Source: Rotaria sp. Silwood1
Taxonomy: Eukaryota; Rotifera; Eurotatoria; Philodinida; Philodinidae
DNA length: 64,000 nt
Assembly (NCBI GenBank): GCA_905250075.1
Contig: CAJNOP010000035.1
Span: 1,028,679 to 1,092,678, forward strand
Reading direction: 5' to 3'
Shown here: positions 37,925-49,308 of the stretch, in pieces
Layout: each line of letters starts with the position of its first letter
How positions within the stretch are numbered: position 1 is the stretch's first letter
Position numbers and translations under genes: made by a program
The notes under the pieces: model-generated
Database searches by the model: none
What the model saw: only the letters and a program-made list of their open reading frames with translations
What the model was told of the DNA's origin: nothing

Positions 37925-38839
37925 TCAACTATTCCAAAAACAAGTTAAATAAAACCAAAACATATAATCATGAGTAATTACAAAATTAGTTCTATGAAAA
38001 ATTTCTTGATTAAAATGTGATAAAATTGTTTTAACATTTTGTACATTAACTGTATAACGAATATAAATATTTATTTTAATTTTATTTAATAATGGAAATA
38101 AATTTTCACCTAAAAGAATATTTTTCCATTTTTGTTCATTTAAAAATCCACGATCCCATACAGATCCAACTATTTCAAATGATTTTAATATTGGCATATG
38201 TTCTAATAAAAATGAAATTTCTTCAAATTTAATATCATTATGAAGACCAATAGTTAATTTTTTTAAATTTAAACAATTATATTGATTATAAGTTCGACTA
38301 TCAAATATTCTTCCATTTGAATTAAGCCAAACATTTAATGAACAAAGTTTCGGTACATGTTTTAATAGATTAAATAACATATCAAGTGTTATCATACTTA
38401 AATTCATATGTTTAATTGTTTGAGATTCTAGTAATTGATTATCAACAATATAAAGAGTTGGTGATAATTTTATTCGACATTTAAATAATTTTGATAGAGA
38501 AAGAATTTTATGAATTAAAATATTTGTTGGTTGACCAAAATAATCATTATTAGTTGATTCTATATTTAAATAATGAAGTCGAGGTAAATTTGAATTTTCA
38601 ATTAATAATAAAACATTATTTGGAGATAAATTTATTAATAAAAGTTTACTTATTCGAAAAAGAAATCTATCTAATGGTAATGTTATATTTGATACTAAAC
38701 GAGCATATAACGGCGTAAAATTATTGTATAATAAACATTCAAATCGATAATTCAATGATGAAAATGCTTGATAAAGTTCAGTTAATTCAATAAAAGAAAA
38801 TATTTGAAAAAATATTTCATTCGGTAATTCTTCGAGCAT
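37925..38839 (-). CDS. F-box protein with leucine-rich region
   Basis: Single exon, 304 aa, starting MLEELPNEIFFQIFSF. The F-box occupies residues about 3-42 (LPNEIFFQIFSFIEL, AFSSLNYRF). The rest has LRR-like hydrophobic spacing: LLLINLSP, LHYLNIEST, IKHMNLSM, LCSLNVWL, LKKLTIGL, LKSFEIVGS. It should recruit a substrate to an SCF ubiquitin ligase through Skp1; the substrate is unknown. It is a distant relative of the F-box gene at 28.8-29.8 kb in both size and layout. The stop lies only 29 bp from a mariner-like terminal repeat, so the last residues could be altered by that insertion. Confidence 0.8.
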   Translation of the reverse strand: MLEELPNEIFFQIFSFIELTELYQAFSSLNYRFECLLYNNFTPLYARLVSNITLPLDRFLFRISKLLLINLSPNNVLLLIENSNLPRLHYLNIESTNNDYFGQPTNILIHKILSLSKLFKCRIKLSPTLYIVDNQLLESQTIKHMNLSMITLDMLFNLLKHVPKLCSLNVWLNSNGRIFDSRTYNQYNCLNLKKLTIGLHNDIKFEEISFLLEHMPILKSFEIVGSVWDRGFLNEQKWKNILLGENLFPLLNKIKINIYIRYTVNVQNVKTILSHFNQEIFHRTNFVITHDYMFWFYLTCFWNS

Positions 38840-40632
38840 CTAAAATAGTCAAAATCAAATATGCTATTTTTAAATTTACGAAAGAATAATTCAAATAAAA
38901 TGTTTTTCTCTTTTAATTCAATTAGAATATTCATTGAATTTGTTTTTTTACTATAGTTGACTCAATAATTGTGTTAGGATGATTGAAATGGTTAAATCAA
39001 TTCGAGACTTATGAATAGTAAGTGATTTGTTTTTTCAAAGAAACTTATCAAGAATTCATAATAAGATTCGATGAAGAAATAATTGATTTTAGAATTCCAA
39101 CAGATTTTCAAGATTAACAAAGGAATTATTTCAAGTGTTTCATTAAAAATACTGAATCGATTATTGCAATAAAAAGCTTCTTGTAACGAAAGAAATTCTT
39201 CAAAAAATTTTTCATACTATAAAAGTCAATTTAGCTTTTTAACTTGTACAAACTAAGTCAAACATAAGTATATTATAAAAAATTGGAATCTCTCTCTACT
39301 TCAGATCACTCGAATTGATGAACTTTTGTTTTTTTTATTCATGATAGACATCTTTCTAAAGTTTTACACTCCATATAGATGATAAAACAAGCAAATCCTC
39401 GTTTGAAATATCATTATTAGCTGGACTACAGAACTATACATGTGTTCCTTAATGTTATTGTAAAATGCAATGTTTCATGTTTAAAATTAAAAATACTGTA
39501 TGCGTTATCTTTTAAACAAACTGATTTTAAAATACTACTCTATAAATCAATGTGATACCATTAATAAGCATTATTTAGATTTTTTCTTACTCTTATCTTA
39601 GTTAAAACTAGAACAATATTTTATGACTTACGCCCACCTATGTTTTTCTTACTTGACAATAGAGTTCGTCGGGCTAGAAAGAAACCTGGTTGGATCCAAG
39701 TTCGAAAACTTTGAATCCAACGGACTCTAGTGTAGAGTGTGCTAATCACCAAATGAAAAAAAAAGGATGTCAAATTTTCGGGGCGGCTATCCAATAACAA
39801 TCAGAAAATTTCATTGAGAATATCAATGTATCATTTAATTGGATTCAGGTTCAAAGGTTTTAAATCTGACGAGCTTGACTTGGCAACAGAATTACATCTT
39901 TTTTTTTATCCCAGACAATAATAATATTTCAAACAAGTATGTATTTACTGATTTTCTCTGTATGAGAAATAACACTTGACATAGATATCTCTCATCAACA
40001 AAAAAGATCAATTCATTTTTTGATTGAATCAAAATTGAAATATTGGAATTTTTATATTATACTTATGCATGATCCAGACTGAATGGTCGAGCTGTAGAAA
40101 GATCCACTTTTATATCTATACCAACACCAGCCCATATGTTTCTCAAATTATTTAGATTAAAGTTTTCGTAAGACTAGAAGATCGGTGATATTTGTATAAA
40201 AATATTCTAATAAAATAACTTCTATCTAGAATTCATATGGGACATACACATAAGATGAAATAAATCTTAAGAAAATTTCATTTTATTTTTTGAAAAATTT
40301 ACATAATCAATTAAATTTTTGTCATCGTTTAAAACAAATATAATTTAAAAACAATGAATTTATTTTATCAATTTTTAATTAAGAATCAACTTAATAAATA
40401 CACAAAATTATTGTGTTAAAAAGACAGAGATTCTAGTTTATATACTAAAAGACAAAAAACGAAAAAAAAAACAATCTTCATGACTGTCACTGCCGTGTTT
40501 TTTTTCTCTACACGAAGACATACACACATATTGAACATATACACAATGAATGAGAAAAACAATAGATTTTTAAACAGAAACATATTAAAAATACCGGTAA
40601 AACAAAAAACAAAAATTGACAATTATTTATTT
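38840..40632. other. Intergenic DNA
   Basis: AT-rich; no gene or repeat pair is recognised. The small open frames at 40416-40698 overlap on opposite strands and look like chance ORFs over the 3' region of the Polycomb gene. Confidence 0.5.
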
Positions 40633-42565
40633 TCAATGTCTTCCACCACGACCTCCATTTCCATATCCAAGAAAACGTGCTGGTCTATTTATATTTGATG
40701 TTGGAATATCATTAAATTCTCGAATTAAAACGGTTACACCACTTTGATCCGTTACTTCAGTTATTGTTGTTGACGGTGAAATTTCCTTTGGTTGCCATAA
40801 AAATTCTCTTATAGATTCATCAAATTTTGGTGTATGACTAACAATTGTTTCTGCTTTTTCTTCTTCTTCTTCTTCTTCATGATCAGATTCTTTTAATAAG
40901 TCAGATAAATCTTTTTCATTCGTTTCTAGTTTTTCATTTCGATTTGATCGAAGTTTATAAACTTCAACTCGATCATTATCAGATTTTTTCTTTGATAAAA
41001 AATCATCATCATTATTTTCATCATTTATTGTTGGAGGAGAAACAACAGCTGATGTTGATATATCTGATGATGTTGAACTACGTAAACGACGTATTCTTAC
41101 GGAATTATTTGAACGAGTTTTTATTGTTGTTTGACTTTTATTTACACTATTACGAACTAAAGATTTACTTTTTTGACGTTTTCGATTTCTATAAAAGATT
41201 TAATAATAGAAGAAAAAAAAACAAAACATTGTAATTTTTATTTTTCGTCGTTTTCTTTTTGTTTTTGATTTACCTGTTATTGAAATCTGCAATAAGTAAT
41301 TTATCTAAAATATGTTTTTCAGGTTCCCAAGTATTCCATCTAAAATTATAAATATATTAATTAAATTAATATAAAATAATTAAATAACTTACTTAGCAGC
41401 CCATCCTTTCCATTTAATTAGATATTCAACTTTTCCCTAGAACAAATAATTTTTTTTTTATAATATTATTTTAATTTATAATAAATCAAACATTTCTTTG
41501 CATCGAATCTGTTCCATTGATATTTTAATTGTTAGATCTTTGTCTCAATATAATTACAAGAGAATTGTTTCGACTCAAATGAAATTATGAAGGGAAAAAA
41601 AAACTAATCAATGATAATCGTAAACATACAGAATCTAGACATTTACAAAATATAAAATTTATTCTTTTCAATCAATTAAAAACTATCTTTTGTCTTTAAA
41701 TAATAAGAATGTATTGCCCTTCTCAAGTATATATTCATGTAATGACAATCTTCAAGTAAGTTATTTATCAAGAAAAAAATTCAATTTCGAATTATGCACA
41801 TGACTATTATGGCTGATTAACTACCTTATTCGATACACATTTCATAAGATACTGTATGCAAAAGTCGATATCATTCGTTGAATAATATACCGACTAGAGC
41901 TCCGTGGGACAATCCCGCGCTATAGCGTACGCTTATGCGAAGCCATCTAAAGTTGCACGAAGCACACATACACTTTTTCATCTCATAATCTGATAGACTA
42001 TCGAATGACACTGAGTATTGATGCGGTACTTTCATGTAGGGAAAACAGAAACAGGCGCGTAAGTGTGAGCTATGGTGCGGGACTGTTCCGCGGAGCTTTG
42101 ATACCGACTATGTTGCAATATACACTTATTATTTTGGATAGAATTTCCTTAATTAGTGTGTATATCGTTTTGAAGAACTCTAGTTCAGATCGATCTCTTG
42201 TCCGAAGTTAGAACTTTATTAGAGTTGTAGAGAAGATTCATTATGTAAATGCTAAGAATACTCGAATCTTTTTCTTTTACACAAGATAATTAATCAATAA
42301 TTCAAGAGTTGAAATTTCGAATTAGTGTTCGACTCGTGAAAAATGTTTTGTTTCTCTTCAAAAATTTCAGCGCTTTATTGTCTCTTTTACACTAAGCAAT
42401 TCCTAAAGTTATTCAGTTTTAGCAAAAATCTTCTGAACTATCAATCCTTCATACAATTCAATTTGTCTTTTTTCATATTAAATTATCATTAATTCTTACT
42501 TTTCGTATTCGTTTAAGTAAAATTTTTTCAGCTGTATATACAGGTGCTTCTTTATCATCAGGCAT
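40633..42565 (-). CDS. Pc/CBX-like: Polycomb/CBX chromobox protein
   Basis: Four exons: complement(40633..41188, 41274..41339, 41393..41436, 42500..42565), 732 nt, 243 aa. The first intron is 1063 nt and holds a MITE; the others are about 53-85 nt. Residues about 8-59 form a chromodomain (VYTAEKILLKRIRKGKVEYL, then IKWKGW and WNTWEPEKHILD). By alignment with Drosophila Pc, the cage that reads H3K27me3 is Tyr10, Trp31 and Trp34, all present. The middle is basic and Ser-rich, followed by an acidic run of seven Glu (163-169). Residues about 190-217 (WQPKEISPSTTITEVTDQSG and VTVLIREF) resemble the Polycomb C-terminal box, which binds RING1 in PRC1. The C-terminus is Gly/Arg-rich. This indicates a PRC1 subunit for chromatin silencing rather than an HP1, which would carry a chromoshadow domain. 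Confidence 0.87.
41897..42100. mobile_element. 204-bp MITE with perfect 10-bp target duplication in the Polycomb intron
   Basis: GAGCTCCGTGGGACAATCCC at the left is mirrored by GGGACTGTTCCGCGGAGC at the right, with about 40-bp imperfect inverted ends. The flanks are the perfect direct repeat ATACCGACTA at 41887-41896 and 42101-42110. A 9-10 bp duplication fits Mutator-like (MULE) elements. It is distinctly GC-richer than the intron and has no ORF of its own. Confidence 0.8.
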
Positions 42566-42717
42566 CTAGAAAAACAAAAAAAAAAAATCAAATAAAAAAT
42601 TTATTTTTCTATTCTATCTGACTAAATAAATAAAATAAATGACAATCGTATGACTAATTAGAAATAAATATCTAATAAGTAAAACACTTTTTTTTTTTTT
42701 TTTGTAACAAAAATAAA

Positions 42718-43649
42718 TTATTTCTGAAAGTTTTTATTATATCGTTTAAATTTTTTTGAATTAATATCATCATTATTTAATTGTAGATCACATTGTTTAA
42801 TAATAGAACGTCGTTCATGCCATTCATCTTTATCTGCTATACGAATGGCTATACAACGAACTATATTACTTTCAGATTCTAATCGACAAATAACACTAAA
42901 TTTAACAAAATAAATATATAAAATTAATTAATTTAATTAAATATTCTACCGAAGTTGAACATCTCGATCAATATTAGAAAATGATTGATCCATTTCAGCA
43001 AATATACATTCAATACGATCTTTTTCATCAATTAATGAAAATTGACGTGTATTTGTTGATGATAATGATGTTATTTGAGAATCAAGTTTACCTTTAACAA
43101 AAAAAATATGAAAATAATATTTTAATTAAAAAAATTTAAATTTACCAAAAATTTCAAATAAAATTGGATATGATAAATGTTTATTTGTCCAATGTTTCAT
43201 ACCTTGAATAGTTGATGTTACTAATCGTAAAGATTCATCTTCTGGTAAGATTTTTATTTTCTATTATGAACAAAAAAATATTTAAGATATATTATTTTAA
43301 AATAAGAAAAACAAACTGCTGTAAATGAATGTTCTTGTTTAACACGCTTTATTAATGATGATTGTGTTTGAAGTTGTTGTTGTTGTTTTTGTACAGATGC
43401 ATAATTACTTGTAGGAACATCATATTCAAATGAATCATTTTGATATTCATCTATTTTACGTTTTGATTTATTATTGATATTAGATTGTTGTGCAATATTT
43501 GTTATGTTTGATAATGGACGAACATTTGTACTGAGTAATGGAATATGACCTGATGATTGTCGTTTGAAAACTGTTGAAGATGATGAACAAGATTTATTAT
43601 TAGTCATCAATAATCGATGATTACTTGTCAAAATAGTTTGATCATACAT
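42718..43649 (-). CDS. SPATA22-like: SPATA22-like meiotic recombination protein
   Basis: Four exons: complement(42718..42895, 42950..43091, 43146..43260, 43317..43649), 768 nt, 255 aa, all phases closing. The N-terminal 111 residues are Ser/Asn/Gln-rich and look disordered. The conserved part is residues about 112-245: EDESLRLVTSTIQGMKHW, then YPILFEIFGKLDSQI, then CIFAEMDQSF and VRCIAIRIA. This matches the order of motifs I recall for the C-terminal OB-fold-like region of vertebrate SPATA22 (GMKHW, LLFEVFGTLDSAVT, CVFYEID, CVSVRPA). SPATA22 binds MEIOB and RPA on single-stranded DNA and is needed for meiotic recombination. The match is from memory, not a search. The gene ends 152 bp before the Polycomb-like start on the same strand. 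Confidence 0.68.
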
Positions 43650-44287
43650 TGTTTATTAAAGAATATGATTATTAATGCGTATTAAATAAAACTAACAAAT
43701 GAGATTTTATTTAAAATTGGGAAAATCTGTCATTGCCAATCAAGTCCATTGATTGAATAGATGTCATCGGAAGAAACTATAGCGAATCATAATTAATTTA
43801 ATTATTATTTATTATTATTGACAACGAAAAGAATATGAAAAATATTTATTAAACTTATTTTTTTTCCATGAAATGCTAAAAAGATTCATTTTCTTTCTGT
43901 TATCGATGAGCTAGAATATAGATGTCGCATTCATTCATTCATTTCAGTTGACCCATATAATTATTTATTCAAAATATAAATACATACGACAAGAGAAACA
44001 TTCTTTCCAATATAAAGTACTTAAAGTGAATTTTCGAAATTTTGAAAGGGGGGTAACAATGTGAACAGGTTATTACCAGTGTTTGTAATGACTTTTCTAA
44101 TATTTTCTATTATCAGCTGTTGAAATATATGCTGTGATGAAGAAATAAATCAGAGAAGAACTTTTAGTTTTCTATGTTTTTCGTTTCTGAGAATTTATCA
44201 ATGACGAAACATACATATATCATAGCTACCCAGGTCGTTCATGCCCGACCGTAAACGGCCGTACATCAATCATTTACGACGAAAAAC

Positions 44288-44492
44288 GACAGCAGTTTAC
44301 AGTGACCGTTTACGACAGTCATATACGACGTTTTACGGCGTATTGCGTTAACCGTAAACAATGACCATAAACAAACGATGCTGGGATAACATCGTACGAT
44401 ATCGCAAACGACAGTCGTTTACAGTGACCGTTCACGGCAATCATATACGATGCTTTACAGTGTGTTACGCTCATCCTAAACAATGACCGTAA
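44288..44492. repeat. Two diverged 121-bp repeats rich in GTAAACG/CGTTTAC
   Basis: A unit beginning CGACAGCAGTTTACAGTGAC at 44288 recurs at 44409 as CGACAGTCGTTTACAGTGAC and stays alignable for about 84 bp, giving a 121-bp period. The surrounding DNA (44235-44590) is full of GTAAACG and its complement in both orientations. Confidence 0.7.
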
Positions 44493-45238
44493 ACGTTAGC
44501 CGTTTACGATTACTGTAATAATACGGCGACTGTAAATGACACTCGGATTATACCATAAGATATTGTGAGCGCCAGTTGTAAACGATGTGATCTAAGATCA
44601 TCGTTTTTTTATTGTAGTGTCCTTGCACAGTCGTTCACGACGACGAACTACTTTTCTTAGATATAGTGGCAAAATCAGAACTTCACTACTAGAAGAACCG
44701 AGCTTTGAAGCACTTTTTTCAAATCTATCAAAAATAGTACAAGTTTTCATAAAAGAATCTGAGATCGACACCGTCCCCCCTTGCCTTGAAAAATTCTCTT
44801 CACATATACATTCTATAGATTTTTATCAATAAATCAACAAATTATCAATTGTTAATTTCTGATTTCGTTTAAAAAATTTTCTGTCCACATGAAGATTTTT
44901 CTACGGTTTTGTATTAAGTGTGGAAAATGATCACTCTAGAAACAGTATGCTGAATATTGTGGTATGGGGTCTCTCAATTAAGGCAGATTTGTGTAAGATT
45001 GAAACTAAAATGTTTAATTAGCAGTATCTCTTGAATACACTGGTAAAAAAAGACTGCGAAAGTGGATTTTGGTTTGCTCAGTGCACATCAGCTAGACATA
45101 ATTTTTCTCAAGATCTAATTTGACAAATTCTTCTATCTGAAATTGAATTTGCAGGGTGAACTGCACGTACATGAACTGAGCTATAATACCAGAGATCTAA
45201 GAAATCCAAGTTGTTCTATGTGAAACTCATTAAAAAAA

Positions 45239-45466
45239 TTTTGACGAAAAGTCAGATTAAAACCGATTTTTCGATTAATAATAGAATTTTAATAGATTAC
45301 AATGACACTATTTTTTATTTGATTTTAATATGATATCTGAATCTAAATGATGGATTGCATTTCATAATAATTATTTTTAATTTATTTTAATCGATTGTTA
45401 AAATTGCATAAATGACTATTCGATTGTTAATCAAAAACTTGATTTTAATCTGACTTTTCGTCAAAA
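45239..45466. mobile_element. 228-bp MITE with perfect 24-bp inverted ends
   Basis: The first 24 bases, beginning TTTTGACGAAAAGTCAGATT, are exactly repeated in reverse complement at 45443-45466. Subterminal DNA is also partly complementary (CGATTTTTCGATTAATAA against TTGTTAATCAAAAACTTG). No ORF is present and no clear target duplication was found. Confidence 0.8.
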
Positions 45467-46095
45467 CCTTTTATATGGTTACAATAAGGAGCTAATAATA
45501 GATATAATCACAGTAACAGACATGAGATCCTATTTGTGTTACTATTTGATTCAACAGATTTCTTTCCAGATACGATCGAATTATCAATAAAGGCATTCCA
45601 TTTACGCAACTTAAATTGACTCATACCATTTTAAACTCGAGACTAAATAATCCTTTAAGTTAACATACTTTCTCATAAGATTTGACTCTTTTTGTGTACT
45701 CAAAAAGTGAGTACACACTAGAATCGGTCAGTTTGTCCGTCCAGCCGGCCGGCCGGGCGTCCGTCCGTTTACACGATAACTTTTAAAAGGAGTCAGATCA
45801 CGATGAAATTTTCTACACAATTCAGTCTTGACAATATCTCGGTCGAGTTCGAAGATGAGAAGGACTGGGCGAGCCCTTCCTGAGTTATTGCAAAAATACT
45901 CATTTTCCCTATACCTTCCCTATGGAAAGATCGACCGATTCCCGCTTTCGTAAACAACTTTTCCTATCATAGTTTACTAAAAGCCCCACTATTATATACC
46001 ATTCGATAGAGAATTTCAAGAGCTACAAAATGGTATATAAAACATAAAGAAACAAGAAGGTTGACTCACCTATCACAAAGATAATTAACGAGAAC

Positions 46096-46799
46096 TAATG
46101 TCGGCGCCAGAATGAAAGAGGGGTGAATATAAATTGAATAACTCAACAACGGCAAGAGCTACTGAGCTGCGGTTTTCACCAATCGAAAGAAGAGGAGTAA
46201 GCACGTCTTTTTCTCTGATAATGTATAAGACGAAATCCTTTTAAAGCTAATCATACTCGAAAAACCTAAAAAAGAATCCATGAAATGACCTGGCAGCTAC
46301 ATGAAATTTTAATTTTGACCTTTTATTTAGATAGAGGGACTTCAAAATCTATAGTTCAAGACACAATGCGCTTTCTTACTTTTTCTTACATTTCCATCAA
46401 AATCTCAAGCTACTAGGATAAATAGCGGGAAAATTGCGAAAAAATCAGCAAAATGCCCTATTATTTGCGCATGTAAGTGCATGATCCCATTTGCTCAGCG
46501 TTAGAATATAATAAGACAACGATTTGTATTGTATTTTGAGCTATAGATCTGAAGTCTCTCTGTCTAAATCAAAGGTCAAAATTAAAATTTCATCTAGCTG
46601 CCAGGTCATTTCATGGGTTCTTTTTTCAGGTTTTTCGAATATGTTTAGTTTTAAAAGGATTTCGTCTTATACATTATCAGAAAAAAAGACGTGCCCACTC
46701 CTCTTCTTTCGATTGGTGAAAACCGCAGTTCGGTAGCTCTTGCCGTTGTTGAATTATTAAATTTATATCCACCCCTCTTTCATTCTGGCGCCGACATTA
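46096..46799. mobile_element. 700-bp inverted-repeat element with about 275-bp arms
   Basis: TAATGTCGGCGCCAGAATGA at 46096 is mirrored by TCATTCTGGCGCCGACATTA ending at 46799. The arms match through 46372 on the left and from about 46521 on the right. The outermost TAATGTCGG could include a TA or TAA target duplication. No transposase ORF is present. Confidence 0.8.
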
Positions 46800-47090
46800 A
46801 TAATAAGTTAATGCTTATAATAGTATTAATTTATATCAGCTACAATACTTTTATATTAAAATTGTAACGTAAAAGTATTAGAATTAATCAGGGCTGCTGG
46901 CTGCGTCTAACCTTAAATTAATCAATACAAATTCAAATACTTTTTCTTAGGAACGGAAAACAAGAATATTGGTGTTAGCATTAATTTAATACTAACACTA
47001 ATGCTAATGCACAACCCCTAGTGTCGCTTCTAGATTACTGTCTTGACATAGTATCTTTAACTTTTTATAGTTACCAGGTGGTAGTCTTTG

Positions 47091-47870
47091 TAACTTTTCA
47101 GGATCTCTCTAGGGGTACTTGGGATAACTTCTCCAGCGCTACGTAGGGATGCCATCGCTGACTTCTGAAGGAGTGCCAATGGATACTCCAGGTAACTTTT
47201 CAAGCGGTATCTGGGGGTACCATTATTAACTGTTGAAGGACTGCCAAGGGGTACTTGGGGTAACTTTTCAAGTGCTCTCTAGGGGTACCATAACTGACTA
47301 CTGCAGGACTGCTAAGGGATACTCTACGTAACTTTTCTAGCGCTATGCACGGGTACCGTTACTGAATTCTCAAGGACTGTCATGTGATACTCTACGTAGC
47401 TTTACAAGCGCTATCTAGGGGTATCATTACTGACTTCTGAGTGACTATCGTAGGGGCACTTGGGATAACTTTTCAAGCGCTACCTAGGAATAGCATTGCT
47501 GACTTCTCAAGGGCTGTCAAGGGTACTCTGGGTGAATTCCAAAGCGCTAGCTAGGAGTAGTATCACCGACTTCTCCGGAACTGCCATAAAGCATTCGAGG
47601 TAACTTCTCAAGCGCTGTCTAGGAATACTTTTACTGAATTCTGAAGAACTGCCAAGGGCTGCTCTGAGTAACTTGTCAAGCACGACGTTAGGGTAGAATC
47701 ACTGACTTCTCGAGGGCTGCTTAGGGGTACTCTGGGTAACTTTTGAATGGCTATTCAGGAATAGTATCACTAACTCCGGCTGGGCTATCTACGGTTACCC
47801 AGGCGAACTTTTCAAGTACTATTCAGAAGTGCTCTGGGTAGCTTTCCAAAGAATACCAGTAGGTACCCTA
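47091..47870. repeat. Diverged 68-bp minisatellite, about 12 copies
   Basis: Each copy follows the order TAACTTTTCAAGCGCTATCT, AGGGGTACCATTACTGACTT, CTCAAGGACTGCCAAGG and GGTACTCTGGG. Copies differ at many sites, so the array is old. It is GC-richer than the flanking DNA and carries no long ORF. Confidence 0.85.
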
Positions 47871-48108
47871 AGTAGGTTTGTTCATTGGTTAGCTACAGAC
47901 CAATTTTGTAGCCATTTCAAGTGTCTCAGCATGATATCGACTATTAGGTCAGTGTTAAGATAATGGCATATAAGTGTATGTCGTTGGTAGTTTAAGAAAC
48001 TATTAATGATCCTCTTTTCGATTCTGATTTTTTAACTGAATTATCGCTCATATGAAAGATGTCGAACTATGAATATGGTTTCTGAAGCCTCTTGTTTGTT
48101 TGTAACTA

Positions 48109-49080
48109 GGAAGCCAACGGTGACGATAACCGTAGGTGCGGTTATCGGTCCCACTACGGTAACCGTAGATACGGTTACCGGTCGAACTACGATATCCGTA
48201 GGTACAGTTATCGGTTCGAACCGGTTGTCAAGAAAAACAGCATTTTTTAAGAAAATACCGATAATTTGTAAAGGTTGACGAAAGTAAATCGGGGTCGAGG
48301 AATCCGAATCTGAAGTCAATTTTTGAACATTTCGAAATGAATTTTTTGGACAAAGGAAAGGGTTTTTTTTAGAAAAATAATGATACTTCATAAAGGTTGA
48401 CGAAAGCAAATCGGGATCGGAGAATCCGAATCTGAAGTCAGTTTTTCAAAATTTCGAAATAAATTTTTTGCACAAAGGAAAGGGTTTCTTAGAAAAATAA
48501 TGATATTTTATAAAGGTTCGAAAGGAAATCGGGGTCGGAGAATCCGAATCTGAAGTCGACTTTTGAAAATGTTGAGTTTTAGTTCTTCACATAGAATATT
48601 TTTCAAGGATAAACTTTTCTAGAAAAAAAGACGACTTTCAAGGAGCGGTTTAGTCTATGGAAGAGAAAATTGAAAAGCTCAAGAATTTGATTTCAGATTC
48701 GAACTCTTCTACCTCGATTTACTTTCGTCAGCCTTTATATAATATCATTATTTTTCTAAAAACCCCTTTCCTTTGTCGAAAAAATTTAATGCGAAATTTT
48801 CAAAAACTGAGTTTAGATTTGCATTCTCCGATCTCGATTTACTTTCGTCAACCTTTATGAAGTATCATTATTTTTCTAAAAAAAACCCTTTCCTTTGTCC
48901 AAAAAATTCATTTCGAAATGTTCAAAAATTGACTTCAGATTCGGATTCCTCGACCCCGATTTACTTTCGTCAACCTTTACAAATTATCGGTATTTTCTTA
49001 AAAAATGCTGTTTTCCTTGACAACCGGTTTGAACCGATAACTGTACCTACGGTTATCGTCACCGTTGCATCCCTACTTCC
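48109..49080. mobile_element. Foldback element with tandem arrays in both arms
   Basis: GCCAACGGTGACGATAACCG near 48113 is mirrored by CGGTTATCGTCACCGTTGCA near 49050. Each arm carries about three mirrored copies of a unit of about 120 bp (GGTTGACGAAAGTAAATCGG, then GAATCCGAATCTGAAGTC, then GACAAAGGAAAGGG). The left tip has three copies of a 33-bp unit but the right tip has one. Short open frames inside are by-products of the repeats. Confidence 0.85.
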
Positions 49081-49260
49081 ATATAATAGCTTTTGAGGAC
49101 CTATGGATATCTCCATAGTATAGTCCTTGAGAACCTATGGGTACCTCTATACAACAGCTCTTGAGGACCATATGGCTACCTTCATATAACAGCCTATGAG
49201 GACCTATGGATACTTCCATATCATAGCTCTTGGACCTTTTCCATGAAAGCCTTTTATGAC
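49075..49260. repeat. Minisatellite of about 35 bp, about five copies
   Basis: Repeats of the form CTTCCATATAATAGCTTTTG followed by AGGACCTATGGATAC recur at about 34-35 bp spacing, directly after the foldback element. Confidence 0.75.
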
Positions 49261-49308
49261 CATTAGCCTTTAACCCGGTACAGACAGACACATAGACACC
49301 GAAAATTA

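Noticed and set aside
40845-41234. Plus-strand ORF of 129 codons
   Set aside because: It is antisense to the Polycomb exon; its Leu/Phe/His-rich translation mirrors the acidic and basic runs of the real protein.
47091-47870. A CRISPR-like array
   Set aside because: Whole 68-bp units repeat with divergence throughout; there is no constant repeat alternating with unique spacers and the setting is eukaryotic.
48041-49096. Several ORFs of 70-120 codons with similar peptides
   Set aside because: They are read-through of the mirrored repeat units of one foldback element and share peptides only because the DNA is repeated.
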